A DNA stretch of 41,936 nt. It comes from Oscillospiraceae bacterium (GTDB lineage Bacteria; Bacillota; Clostridia; Oscillospirales; Oscillospiraceae). The notes beneath the pieces are model-generated. The model saw nothing but the letters and a program-made list of their open reading frames with translations, did no database searches and was not told the origin of the DNA. The stretch's first letter is position 1. Each line of letters starts with the position of its first letter. The DNA lies in the NCBI GenBank assembly GCA_902775355.1, contig CACYLY010000027.1, positions 1 through 41,936 of the forward strand, read 5' to 3'. Both the position numbers and the translations under genes were made by a program. This document shows, piece by piece, positions 8,600 through 15,835 of the stretch.

Positions 8600-9538
8600 T
8601 TATACATTCCCCTTGTCGATGGCCATGTCGTGCTCGGCGGCCAGGGTCTCCGCCGCGTTGTAGCCCATCTTCTTCTGGCGGTTGTTCATGGCCGCCAGCT
8701 CCAGGATCACGGCCAGGTTCCGGCCCGGCGTCACCGGGATGGTCACGCAGGGCAGGTCCACGCCCAGGATGTTCTCGCTCTCGCTGGACAGACCCAGCCG
8801 GTCGTAGGCCTTGCCGGGGACCCAGTTTTCCATCTTCACCACCAGGTCGATGCCGGTGCTGGGCTTCACGGCGCCCACGCCGTAGATGTGGCGCACGTTG
8901 ATGACGCCGATGCCCCGCAGCTCCATGTAATAGCGGATGAGCTCCGGCGCGGTGCCCACCAGGTGGTCCCGGTTGATCTTCTTGATCTCCACGGCGTCGT
9001 CCGCCACCAGGCGGTGGCCCCGCTTGATGAGCTCCAGGGCGGTCTCGCTCTTGCCGATGCCGCTGTCTCCCATGAGCAGCACGCCCTCGCCGTAGATCTC
9101 CACCAGGACCCCGTGGGTGGTGAGCCGGGGGGCCAGGTAGTTGTGCAGGGCGGCGATGACGTTGGCCTGGAAGTCCGAGGTGTCCTCGTCGGTGACGAAG
9201 AGGTTCCGGTCGAAGCGCTCGGCCATCTCCACGCACTCCGGCGAGGGGGTGACCCCGTGGCAGACCACCAGGGCCGCGATGTCGTAGCCCATGAAGCGCT
9301 CGAAAGCCAGGCGCCGCTCCTCCCGGCTCAGGGTGCTGAGATAGGTGGATTCCACCCGGCCGATGATCTGCAGGCGCCGGGGGTCGAAGTAGTTGTAAAA
9401 GCCGGTGAGCTGCATGGCGGGGCGGTTCACGTCCGCCGTGGTCAGCACGGCCTGTTCATAGTCCTTGGCCAGGTGGATGGGGCGCAGATTGTGGTCGGCC
9501 ACGATGGTCTTGAGCTTGACGGAATACTTGCTTCTCAT
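8600..9538 (-). CDS. hprK: HPr kinase/phosphorylase
   Basis: Bifunctional serine kinase/phosphorylase acting on Ser46 of HPr, the sensor of carbon catabolite control in Firmicutes. The Walker A motif GDSGIGKS is at about 157-164, and the conserved RLVADD follows. The HprK signature region shows RGIGVINVRHIYGVGAV. Length (312 aa) is typical. A GTG two codons earlier is only three nt from GGAGG, whereas ATG at 9538 is nine nt from it, so the ATG is chosen. It is first in the hprK-murB-rapZ cluster and has its own promoter at 9571-9599. Confidence 0.97.
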   Translation of the reverse strand: MRSKYSVKLKTIVADHNLRPIHLAKDYEQAVLTTADVNRPAMQLTGFYNYFDPRRLQIIGRVESTYLSTLSREERRLAFERFMGYDIAALVVCHGVTPSPECVEMAERFDRNLFVTDEDTSDFQANVIAALHNYLAPRLTTHGVLVEIYGEGVLLMGDSGIGKSETALELIKRGHRLVADDAVEIKKINRDHLVGTAPELIRYYMELRGIGVINVRHIYGVGAVKPSTGIDLVVKMENWVPGKAYDRLGLSSESENILGVDLPCVTIPVTPGRNLAVILELAAMNNRQKKMGYNAAETLAAEHDMAIDKGNV

Positions 9539-9570
9539 GGGCACAGACCTCCGATGATAATATATGATTT

Positions 9571-9599
9571 ATTGTACTCACTTTTCCGGCTTTTGGCAA
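9571..9599 (-). promoter_or_regulatory. Promoter of hprK operon
   Basis: On the minus strand TTGCCA (9594-9599), a 17-nt spacer, and TACAAT (9571-9576), about 33 nt before the hprK ATG. This fits a sigma-A promoter. Confidence 0.7.
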
Positions 9600-9682
9600 G
9601 CACTTTCCACGCACCCGGGCGTTTTCTCTGCCTCCAAAGGCTTCGCCTTCGGAGGCAAGGGGTTTGCAGCCCGCTGCATGCG

Positions 9683-9764
9683 CAGCTTGGCCGCGGGAGA
9701 GGCCAAGCTGCACACTGGCGGTCTGAGCGGTGTTTTTTCCGAGGCGCATGTCCTCGGAAAAAAC
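9683..9764. repeat. Two perfect hairpins in the hprK-rpmB spacer
   Basis: A 10-bp stem CAGCTTGGCC/GGCCAAGCTG (9683-9692/9701-9710) and a 13-bp stem GTTTTTTCCGAGG/CCTCGGAAAAAAC (9732-9744/9752-9764). The second could end transcription in either direction because both arms carry T/A runs. The gene-free spacer 9539-10031 otherwise holds the two promoters and a tandem repeat. Confidence 0.65.
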
Positions 9765-9880
9765 GATCGAACTTTTTTCGCGCCTGCGGGCGCGAACTCT
9801 GTGAGACGGTTTGCCCCGCAGATACCCGGAAAAACGATCCTGCTTTTTTCGCGCCTGCGGGCGCGAACTCTGTGAGACAG
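9756..9880. repeat. Two tandem units with 71-bp period
   Basis: Unit one starts CGGAAAAAACGATCG at about 9755 and unit two CGGAAAAACGATCC at about 9827. Each contains TTTTTTCGCGCCTGCG, then GGCGCGAACTC and TGTGAGAC (9773-9808 and 9844-9879, identical over that span). Each unit carries a CGCGCC/GGCGCG hairpin. Confidence 0.75.
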
Positions 9881-9944
9881 ATCCCCCCGTGCGGAGCTTT
9901 TTCTGCGCCGGGAAGAAAAAATGCAAAAAAAGAAAAAATTCTTC

Positions 9945-9973
9945 TTGCATTTGCAAGGTTCCTCTGCTATTAT
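9945..9973 (+). promoter_or_regulatory. Promoter of rpmB
   Basis: TTGCAT (9945-9950), a 17-nt spacer and TATTAT (9968-9973), about 58 nt before the rpmB start. Good sigma-A match. Confidence 0.75.
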
Positions 9974-10031
9974 GTATGAGCTGTCTTTCCGGCGGAAAGC
10001 AGTAAACACAAGCAAGGAGGTGCTTCAACTT

Positions 10032-10220
10032 ATGGCAAAGTGCCAGTTCTGCGACAAAGACGTGGCCTTCGGCATCAAGGTCAGCCATTCTCACAGACGC
10101 TCTAACCGTACTTGGAAGCCGAACGTGAAGCGCGTCAAGGCCATCGTGAACGGCTCTCCCGAACATGTTTACGTCTGCACTCGCTGCCTGCGCAGCGGCA
10201 AGGTCACCCGCGCTGTGTAA
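10032..10220 (+). CDS. rpmB: 50S ribosomal protein L28
   Basis: Ribosomal large-subunit protein L28 of 62 residues. It begins MAKCQFCDKD and has the family core SHSHRRSNRTWKPNV. The four cysteines in CQFC and CTRC make it the zinc-binding (C+) form. The start is set by AAGGAGG at 10014-10020, 11 nt before the ATG; upstream in-frame codons lie outside a sensible start context. It is a single-gene unit with a promoter upstream and a hairpin terminator directly downstream. Confidence 0.98.
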   Translation: MAKCQFCDKDVAFGIKVSHSHRRSNRTWKPNVKRVKAIVNGSPEHVYVCTRCLRSGKVTRAV

Positions 10221-10242
10221 TCTCAACATTACCCGAAATCAA

Positions 10243-10270
10243 GCCTGTCGTGTGCTGCGACGGGCTTTTT
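10243..10270 (+). terminator. rpmB intrinsic terminator
   Basis: Stem GCCTGTCG/CGACGGGC (10243-10250/10258-10265, one G-U pair) with a seven-nt loop, followed by TTTTT. Confidence 0.85.
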
Positions 10271-10406
10271 CGGTCTTTTGCCCCCTTTTTCCCCGGCAAC
10301 CCCGTGTTAAACAAATCTTAATCCCGCTCCCTCTTGTTTCTTAAACGCCGGGAGCGTATCCTGCACTTGAAGCGGAAAGTCCCCTGCCCGCCGAAAGGAG
10401 TACTTC

Positions 10407-11132
10407 ATGTGTGAAGAGATCAGCTGGAAGGAATACCGTTCCCTCCGGCTTTCCGACTGGAAGAAAAAAGAATACCGCCATCTCTGGCTGCTGCTCTATT
10501 GGCCTGTGGAGCTGGCCTTTTTCACCGCCTGCGGCCGCCTCCCCTGGACCTACCACCCCATCTCCTGTGCTCTGGATTGGCAGATCCCCTTTCTGGAGGT
10601 CTTTATCGTCCCCTATGTGCTGTGGTTTGTCTGCGGCGCGTTTATTTCCCTCTATACCCTGCGCTGGAGCATCTCCCTCTTCCGCCGTTTCATGGACTAC
10701 ATGATCCTGACGATTCTGATCGCGGGACTGGTGTTTCTGGTCTATCCCAACTACTACCCCGGCCGACCGGTGACGGACTGGCCCGTCTCCCAGGCGGAGG
10801 CCTTCCGGGCCATGCCCCGGCAGAACGTCTTTTCCTGGATCGTCAGCATCACCTACGCCACCGATCCGCCCCGCAACGCCCTGCCCTCGGAACACGTGGT
10901 GGTGGCCTTCGGCATGGCCTGCGTGGTCCTGCAGGACAAACGCCTGGGCCGTCCGGCCTTCGCCGTCCCCTTTGTGGTGCTGCAGCTGCTCGTCTGTGTC
11001 AGCGTGCTGTTCGTCAAGCAGCACTCGGCGCTGGACGTTCTCGCCGCTCTGCCTCTGTGCCTGCTGGGCTATTTCTGCTGCTTCTGCCCCCGGACCCGCT
11101 TCCGCCGCCGGGAAAAGAGCACCGAGGGCTGA
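10407..11132 (+). CDS. PAP2-superfamily integral membrane protein
   Basis: A 241-residue multi-span membrane protein of the phosphatidic-acid-phosphatase 2 superfamily, closest in style to the PAP2_3 / inositolphosphorylceramide-synthase-like branch. Six hydrophobic segments are visible. The PSxH motif is NALPSEHVVV (His163), and the third motif is LFVKQHSALDV with His206 and Asp210. Such enzymes remove or transfer phosphate head groups on lipids at the membrane face. AAAGGAG at 10394-10400 supports the ATG. The next gene downstream is a serine-palmitoyltransferase-like enzyme, which makes a lipid substrate plausible. The substrate itself cannot be read from the sequence. Confidence 0.85.
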   Translation: MCEEISWKEYRSLRLSDWKKKEYRHLWLLLYWPVELAFFTACGRLPWTYHPISCALDWQIPFLEVFIVPYVLWFVCGAFISLYTLRWSISLFRRFMDYMILTILIAGLVFLVYPNYYPGRPVTDWPVSQAEAFRAMPRQNVFSWIVSITYATDPPRNALPSEHVVVAFGMACVVLQDKRLGRPAFAVPFVVLQLLVCVSVLFVKQHSALDVLAALPLCLLGYFCCFCPRTRFRRREKSTEG

Positions 11133-11158
11133 GCCGTTTTCGTACAATCTGAACAGTT

Positions 11159-11195
11159 CCCGGCGGAGAGGCCCTTCTTCGCCGGGTCTTCTTTT
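11159..11195 (+). terminator. Terminator after the PAP2 gene
   Basis: Stem CCCGGCG/CGCCGGG (11159-11165/11180-11186) followed by TCTTCTTTT. Confidence 0.8.
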
Positions 11196-11211
11196 GTGAG
11201 CTTTTCCCCGA

Positions 11212-11240
11212 TTGACAATTTTACAGCTGACCTGTATAAT
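11212..11240 (+). promoter_or_regulatory. Consensus sigma-A promoter of the oxoamine synthase gene
   Basis: TTGACA (11212-11217), a 17-nt spacer and TATAAT (11235-11240): a perfect match to both hexamers with ideal spacing. It implies strong, mainly unregulated expression of the following gene. The start codon is 73 nt downstream. Confidence 0.9.
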
Positions 11241-11313
11241 TACTTTTAGTTTTTGAATTATTTTCGGCAGGAGCCGGTCCCGTCTCCCCCATACAGACAA
11301 AGGAGAAGCGCTT

Positions 11314-12489
11314 ATGGATATCTTTGAGAAATGCCGCCGCTATACCACGGCCCGGGACATTCGGGCGCAGGGGATCTATCCCTATTTTCACGCCCTGGAA
11401 TCCCGGCAGGACGTGGAGGTCATCATGGAGGGCAAGCGGCGCATCATGCTGGGCTCCAACAACTATCTGGGCCTGACCACCGAGCCCAGCGTGGTAGAGG
11501 CCGGCCTCCGCGCCCTGGAGAAGCTGGGCACCGGCTGCTCCGGCTCCCGCTTCCTCAACGGCACCCTGCAGCTGCACCTGGAGCTGGAAAAGGAGCTGGC
11601 CGTCTTCCTGCACAAGGAGGGCGCGGTGACCTTCTCCACCGGCTTCCAGTCCAACCTGGGCATCCTCAGCGCCCTGGTTGGCCGGGGGGACTATGTGATC
11701 TGCGACCGGGAAAACCACGCCAGCATCTACGACGGCTGCAAGCTCTCCTACGGCAAGATGCTCCGCTACAAGCACAGCGACATGGCGGAGCTGGAAAAGC
11801 TTCTGGCGGGCATCCCCGACGAGGCGGGCCGCCTCATCGTCACCGACGGCGTGTTCTCCATGGGCGGCGACATCGCCAGGCTCCCGGAGATCTGCGCTCT
11901 GGCCGAGAAGTACGGCGCCCGGGTCATGGTGGACGACGCCCACGGTCTGGGCGTGCTCGGCGAGGGCGGTCGGGGCACCGCCAGCTACTTCGGCCTGGAG
12001 GACAGGGTGGACGTGATCATGGGCACCTTCTCCAAGTCCCTGGCCAGCCTGGGCGGCTACATGGCGGCCTCCGAGGAGGTCTGCGACTATGTGCGCCACA
12101 ACTCCCGGCCCTTCATCTTCTCCGCCTCCATCCCGCCCGCCGCCTGCGCCTCGGCTCTGGCGGCCCTGCGCTTCCTGGAGGCCCACCCGGAGCGGCCCGC
12201 CCGGCTGCTGGAGCTGGCCCGCTACGCCCGCCGGGGCTTCAAGGCCGCGGGCGTGCCCATCCGGGAGTCGGACGACACGCCCATCGTGCCGCTCTATACC
12301 TACGATCCGATCCGCACCCTGACGAAGAACCGGCAGCTCTACGAGGCCGGACTCTACGTGAACCCGGTGCTGCCCCCGGCCTGCGCCCCCGGCGAGTGCC
12401 TGCTGCGCACCAGCTACATGGCTACCCACACCGAAGCCCTCATCGACGAGGCCGTGGCCATCGCCGCCCGGGTCCTGCTGAGCGACTGA
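11314..12489 (+). CDS. Alpha-oxoamine synthase, serine palmitoyltransferase-like
   Basis: PLP enzyme of 391 residues in the alpha-oxoamine synthase family (KBL, BioF, HemA, SPT), which condense an amino acid with an acyl-CoA. Visible motifs are LGSNNYLGL near 46, GTGCSGSRFLNGT at 73-84, His135 in ENHASIYDG stacking on PLP, Asp207 and His210 in VDDAHGLG, and the Schiff-base Lys241 in MGTFSKSLASLGGY. GCSGSRFLNGT and TFSKSLASLGG match serine palmitoyltransferases as I remember them better than KBL (FICGTQ, TLGKA) or BioF. The end (RHNSRPFIFSAS, YVNPVLPPA, MATHT) also looks SPT-like. If so, the product would be 3-ketosphinganine or a related 2-amino-ketone lipid. AAAGGAG lies eight nt before the ATG. 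Glycine C-acetyltransferase or BioF activity remains possible. Confidence 0.8.
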   Translation: MDIFEKCRRYTTARDIRAQGIYPYFHALESRQDVEVIMEGKRRIMLGSNNYLGLTTEPSVVEAGLRALEKLGTGCSGSRFLNGTLQLHLELEKELAVFLHKEGAVTFSTGFQSNLGILSALVGRGDYVICDRENHASIYDGCKLSYGKMLRYKHSDMAELEKLLAGIPDEAGRLIVTDGVFSMGGDIARLPEICALAEKYGARVMVDDAHGLGVLGEGGRGTASYFGLEDRVDVIMGTFSKSLASLGGYMAASEEVCDYVRHNSRPFIFSASIPPAACASALAALRFLEAHPERPARLLELARYARRGFKAAGVPIRESDDTPIVPLYTYDPIRTLTKNRQLYEAGLYVNPVLPPACAPGECLLRTSYMATHTEALIDEAVAIAARVLLSD

Positions 12490-12520
12490 GGTTTTAGGTT
12501 TTAGATTCTGGAAATACAGA

Positions 12521-12547
12521 GCCCCGGAAGCGTGAAGCCTCCGGGGC
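12521..12547 (+). repeat. First copy of duplicated GCCCCGG hairpin
   Basis: GCCCCGGAAGC-loop-GCCTCCGGGGC, one base different from the hairpin at 12703-12729. The two hairpin copies flank a palindromic insertion. Confidence 0.8.
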
Positions 12548-12551
12548 AATG

Positions 12552-12694
12552 TGTAGACAAACCGAAAAGATTGTCATCTTGAGCGGAGGCGAAGCCGGAG
12601 TCGAAAGATCTAAAGTCTTGAAAACACGGGTTTTTTAGATCCTTCGACTTCGCTGCGCTTCGCTCAGGATGACAGGTTCCCCACTTTGTCTACA
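12552..12694. mobile_element. MITE-like palindromic element with 10-bp terminal inverted repeats
   Basis: A 143-bp element without coding capacity. It has perfect ends TGTAGACAAA (12552-12561) and TTTGTCTACA (12685-12694). Inside is a GTCATCTTGAGCG...CGCTCAGGATGAC imperfect palindrome of the same family as the repeats around the GIY-YIG gene. Hairpin copies sit on both sides. No transposase is present, so any movement would be in trans. Confidence 0.6.
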
Positions 12695-12702
12695 GTCTGA
12701 GC

Positions 12703-12736
12703 GCCCCGGAAGCGTGAAGCTTCCGGGGCAATGTGA
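12703..12736 (+). terminator. Hairpin between convergent genes
   Basis: Perfect 11-bp stem GCCCCGGAAGC/GCTTCCGGGGC (12703-12713/12719-12729) followed by AATGTGATTTTTTATT. It probably ends plus-strand transcription and faces the end of uraA. Confidence 0.7.
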
Positions 12737-12750
12737 TTTTTTATTCGGGA

Positions 12751-14166
12751 TCAGAACTTGCCGAGGGAGCCGGAGTTCTTCTCGTTGGGCATGTACTCGT
12801 CCCGCTTGCCGGGGAGGATGGCGTTGAGCAGGATGCCCACGATGGAGGCGACGGCCAGGCCGGAGAGGGCGATCTTCATGTCGCCGATCATGAAGGAGAT
12901 GGCGCCGGTGGCGTTGTTGCCGGCGGTGGTGATGTCCGCGCCCAGGCTGCCGGAGAAGTTGATGCCCAGGGCCAGGCCCAGGATGACCGCCGCGACGATG
13001 ACGTTGCGGGACTTCTGGAAATCGGTGTGGTTTTCCACCATGTTGCGCACGCCCACGGCGGAGATCATGCCGTAGAGGACGATGGACACGCCGCCGATGG
13101 TGGCGACGGGCATGGCGTGGATCAGCTCGGCGAACTTGGGGCAGAAGGCCAGGACGATGGCGAAGTAGGCCGCGATCCGGACGACCTTCGGGTCGTAGAC
13201 CTTGGTCAGCACCAGCACGCCGGTGTTCTCGCCGTAGGTGGTGTTGGCCGGGGCGCCGAAGAGGGCGGCGATGGTGGTGCCCACGCCGTCGCCGATCAGG
13301 GTGCGGTGCAGGCCCGGATCCTCGATCAGGTTCTTCCCGATGGTGCCGCCGATGGCGGAGATATCGCCCACGTGCTCCATCATCGTCGCAAAAGCGATGG
13401 GCACGATCATGATGATCGAGGAGATGAGGAAGCCGGCGTTAAAGTTCTCGGCGCCGAAGAGGCTGAAGACGGTCCTGTCGAGCTGAACGGGAAGGCCGAT
13501 CCAGGCGGCTTCCTTCACACTGCTGAAGTCCACATTGCCGGTCACGGCCGCGAGCAGGTAGGAAACGAGGACGCCCATCAGGATGGGGACGATCTTGAGC
13601 ATGCCCTTGCCCCAGATGTTGCAGGCGATGACCACGACGATGGCGGTCAGGGCGATCCACCAGTTGTCGGAGCAGTTGTTGATGGCGGAGGGGGCCAGGA
13701 TCAGGCCGATGGCGATGATGATGGGGCCGGTGACCACGGGCGGGAAGAAGCGCATCACGTTCTTCGAGCCGCAGGCCTTGCAGATCAGCGAAAGGACCAG
13801 ATAGAGCAGGCCGGCGCAGGCCACGCCCACGCAGGCGTAAACCAGCGACTCGGGCTCGCTGAAGCCGAGCTCGGCGCCGGCGGCCTTGACCGAAAAGTAA
13901 CCGCCGAGGAAGGCGAAGGAGGAGCCGAGGAAGACGGGGACCTTGCGCTTGGTGACCAGGTGCATGAACAGTGTGGCCAGGCCCGCGAAGAGCAGGGTCG
14001 CCGTGACGCTCAGGCCGGTCAGGATGGGGACCAGCACCGTGGCGCCGAACATGGCGAACAGATGCTGCAGGCCCAGCACCAGCATTTTCGGCGTGCCGAG
14101 GGTCCTGGCGTCGTAGATCGCTCCCTCTGTGCCGAGATCTTCCAGGTTCTTGTTTTTCTTGTCCAT
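12751..14166 (-). CDS. uraA: Uracil permease (NCS2 family)
   Basis: Integral membrane nucleobase transporter of 471 residues with the NCS2 arrangement of about 14 membrane segments. Family markers include LGLQHLFAMFGATVLVP near residue 31, the substrate-binding ATMMEHVGD segment with its glutamate, and GAPANTTYGENTGVL. It most likely imports uracil with protons. A GAGG motif eight nt ahead supports the ATG. It follows pyrR with a 76-nt gap and no terminator that I can see, so both should be under the PyrR attenuator: uracil uptake would fall when UMP is plentiful. Confidence 0.95.
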   Translation of the reverse strand: MDKKNKNLEDLGTEGAIYDARTLGTPKMLVLGLQHLFAMFGATVLVPILTGLSVTATLLFAGLATLFMHLVTKRKVPVFLGSSFAFLGGYFSVKAAGAELGFSEPESLVYACVGVACAGLLYLVLSLICKACGSKNVMRFFPPVVTGPIIIAIGLILAPSAINNCSDNWWIALTAIVVVIACNIWGKGMLKIVPILMGVLVSYLLAAVTGNVDFSSVKEAAWIGLPVQLDRTVFSLFGAENFNAGFLISSIIMIVPIAFATMMEHVGDISAIGGTIGKNLIEDPGLHRTLIGDGVGTTIAALFGAPANTTYGENTGVLVLTKVYDPKVVRIAAYFAIVLAFCPKFAELIHAMPVATIGGVSIVLYGMISAVGVRNMVENHTDFQKSRNVIVAAVILGLALGINFSGSLGADITTAGNNATGAISFMIGDMKIALSGLAVASIVGILLNAILPGKRDEYMPNEKNSGSLGKF

Positions 14167-14242
14167 TTTCTGTTCCTCTCTTTCTTTTGTTTGTCTCGCG
14201 CCGCGAGGGGCGCGCCTCTATATCAATCGTTTTTGCGCGTTT

Positions 14243-14785
14243 TCATTCGTTCATGTCCATCAGGAAAACGCCGGTCTCCCCGTCGAACTCGGGCAGGCGG
14301 ACCTCCACCAGCTCCTGGCGGGAGGTGGGCAGGTTCTTGCCCACATAGTCCGGCCGGACAGGCAGCTCCCGGTGCCCCCGGTCCACCAGCACGGCCAGCT
14401 GGATGCTCCGGGGCCGGCCGCAGGAAAACACCGCCTCGATGGCGGCCCGGGCGGTGCGGCCGGTATAGATCACGTCGTCCACCAGCACCACGTCCCGGTC
14501 GTTCACGTCGAAGGGCAGCTCGGTCTTCCGCAGCTCCGGCGTCTCGGTCAGGCGGCTCAGATCGTCCCGGTAGAAGGCGATGTCGACGCTGCCTACCAGC
14601 ACCTCCCGGCCCTCGATGCGCAGGAGGTTTTCCGCGATGCGCCGGGCGATGGGGCCGCCCCGGCGGCGCACCCCGATGAGCCGCAGATTCTCCGCGCCCT
14701 TGTTGCGCTCCAGGATCTCGTGGGAGATCCGGACAAGGGCCCGGTTCATGCCCGCCTCGTCCAGGATCTGCGCTTTCAGCTTCAT
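14243..14785 (-). CDS. pyrR: Pyrimidine attenuation regulator / uracil phosphoribosyltransferase PyrR
   Basis: RNA-binding regulator of pyrimidine genes, 180 residues, with the phosphoribosyltransferase fold. The PRPP-binding motif VVLVDDVIYTGRTARAA is at about 98-114. The N-terminal LIGVRRRGGPIARRIAE and the C-terminal DRGHRELPVRPDYVGKN are typical of PyrR rather than Upp. With UMP bound it holds the leader RNA in the anti-antiterminator form and so favours termination. Its own leader carries a binding loop and terminator (14806-14907). AAGGAG precedes the ATG. Confidence 0.97.
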   Translation of the reverse strand: MKLKAQILDEAGMNRALVRISHEILERNKGAENLRLIGVRRRGGPIARRIAENLLRIEGREVLVGSVDIAFYRDDLSRLTETPELRKTELPFDVNDRDVVLVDDVIYTGRTARAAIEAVFSCGRPRSIQLAVLVDRGHRELPVRPDYVGKNLPTSRQELVEVRLPEFDGETGVFLMDMNE

Positions 14786-14805
14786 GGCCCGTCTCTCCTT
14801 CGCAT

Positions 14806-14907
14806 CAAGAAAAAATGCCCTGCCGTTTCCGGCAAGACACGCAAAGGCGCGGGCGCGCTCCCGCGCACCCCTCCGCTATGAGCGATTTTGCCGGTCTCTC
14901 TGTACCG
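14806..14907 (-). promoter_or_regulatory. PyrR-controlled attenuator leader
   Basis: On the minus strand a PyrR binding loop is visible at 14891-14907: CGGT, then ACAGAGAG, then ACCG, containing the conserved CAGAGAG. Further down is a terminator with stem TGTCTTGCCG/CGGCAGGGCA around a GAAA loop (14816-14839), followed by TTTTTCTT, just before the pyrR ribosome site. The order promoter, binding loop, terminator, pyrR is the classic design. I did not fully trace the antiterminator pairing. Confidence 0.85.
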
Positions 14908-14935
14908 ATGCTTAAAAATCTCTTGTTCGCTTCGG

Positions 14936-14964
14936 ATTATACGGCAGACGGCGCCGAAAAGCAA
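14936..14964 (-). promoter_or_regulatory. Promoter of pyrR-uraA
   Basis: Minus strand TTGCTT (14959-14964), a 17-nt spacer and TATAAT (14936-14941). Transcription would start near 14929, just upstream of the PyrR binding loop. Confidence 0.8.
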
Positions 14965-15057
14965 GAGGCAAGGCGAAGTTCGGCGTCTCGCCCCAAAATC
15001 TTGCCCCTCCCCCGCCGCTTTTCGGGAAAAAGGCACAAGGACGCGGGGCGCGGGGCG

Positions 15058-15094
15058 CAGTTCGCAGTTCGTAGTTCGCAGTTCGCAGTTCGTA
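15058..15094. repeat. Heptamer tandem, TTCGCAG/TTCGTAG
   Basis: About five units of period seven. The same heptamer family is seen at 18017-18047, where all units are TTCGTAG. Confidence 0.7.
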
Positions 15095-15116
15095 AGGGCC
15101 CACGTCCGGCCCGTTA

Positions 15117-15303
15117 ACCTCCCCTTGCACAGGGGAGGTTGGAACGCTCCGCCGTTTCGTCCCGCACCCGTAGGGGCGACCTTTGGTCGCCCGCCGATTC
15201 GCACCCGCAAAGCCTTCCCCGCGCACGGGGAAGGTGGCATCCGCCGATCCCCCGCGAGGCGGATGACGGATGAGGTCTCTTTGCGCCGCTTGAACGGGCA
15301 GAC
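15117..15303. repeat. 187-bp composite repeat, copy A
   Basis: Chain of four palindromic modules: CCTCCCCTTG/CAGGGGAGG, GGGCGACC/GGTCGCCC, CTTCCCC/GGGGAAG and CATCCGCC/GGCGGATG. One mismatch to copy B at 15473-15659 by eye. There is no convincing gene in 14965-15774; the open frames there only read through the repeats. Confidence 0.85.
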
Positions 15304-15472
15304 TGCGGGGGGAAGGCAAAACCCTGCCCGCCGAATACGCGCCCACGTCCGTCCCCGCGCCGGAGGGGTGCCCTCCGCTTCGCTCCGCCCTTGCGGTCGC
15401 CCGCCAATGGGGTCGCCTACGGAGGACGGTACAACCCCTCCGTCACCCGGCTTGCGTGAGACGCCGGGCGAC

Positions 15473-15659
15473 ACCTCCCCTTGCACAGGGGAGGTTGGAA
15501 CGCTCCGCCGTTTCGTCCCGCACCCGTAGGGGCGACCTTTGGTCGCCCGCCGATTCGCGCCCGCAAAGCCTTCCCCGCGCACGGGGAAGGTGGCATCCGC
15601 CGATCCCCCGCGAGGCGGATGACGGATGAGGTCTCTTTGCGCCGCTTGAACGGGCAGAC
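15473..15659. repeat. 187-bp composite repeat, copy B
   Basis: Direct copy of 15117-15303, 356 bp downstream, in the same orientation. Between the copies lie further fragments of the same modules, such as the ACGCCGGGCG and TTGCGTGAGA pieces. Confidence 0.85.
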
Positions 15660-15774
15660 CCTGCCCGCCGAATACGCTCCGCCGTTTCGCCCCGCGCCGT
15701 AAGGGCGCATCACGATGCGCCCGCCGTTTCGCGCTTGCAGAGCCTCATAAATATCGTTTTTCGATGTTTTTGTA

Positions 15775-15803
15775 TTGACAAACAATATTCTCCGTGCTAT
15801 GCT
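15775..15803 (+). promoter_or_regulatory. Promoter of DUF2975-XRE operon
   Basis: TTGACA (15775-15780), a 17-nt spacer and TATGCT (15798-15803). It places the transcript start near 15810 and so rules out the upstream in-frame start at 15794. Confidence 0.8.
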
Positions 15804-15835
15804 CTGGGCAAGAGAGGCAAAGGGAGGGATATCCT

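Noticed and set aside
14782-15582. Open frames through the repeat array upstream of pyrR
   Set aside because: They only translate the palindromic modules, repeat themselves with the DNA repeat and overlap the pyrR leader and promoter.
9756-15659. Possible CRISPR array from regularly spaced direct repeats
   Set aside because: Only two copies occur at each site, spacing is not constant between sites, the intervening DNA is itself repeated, and no cas gene is present.
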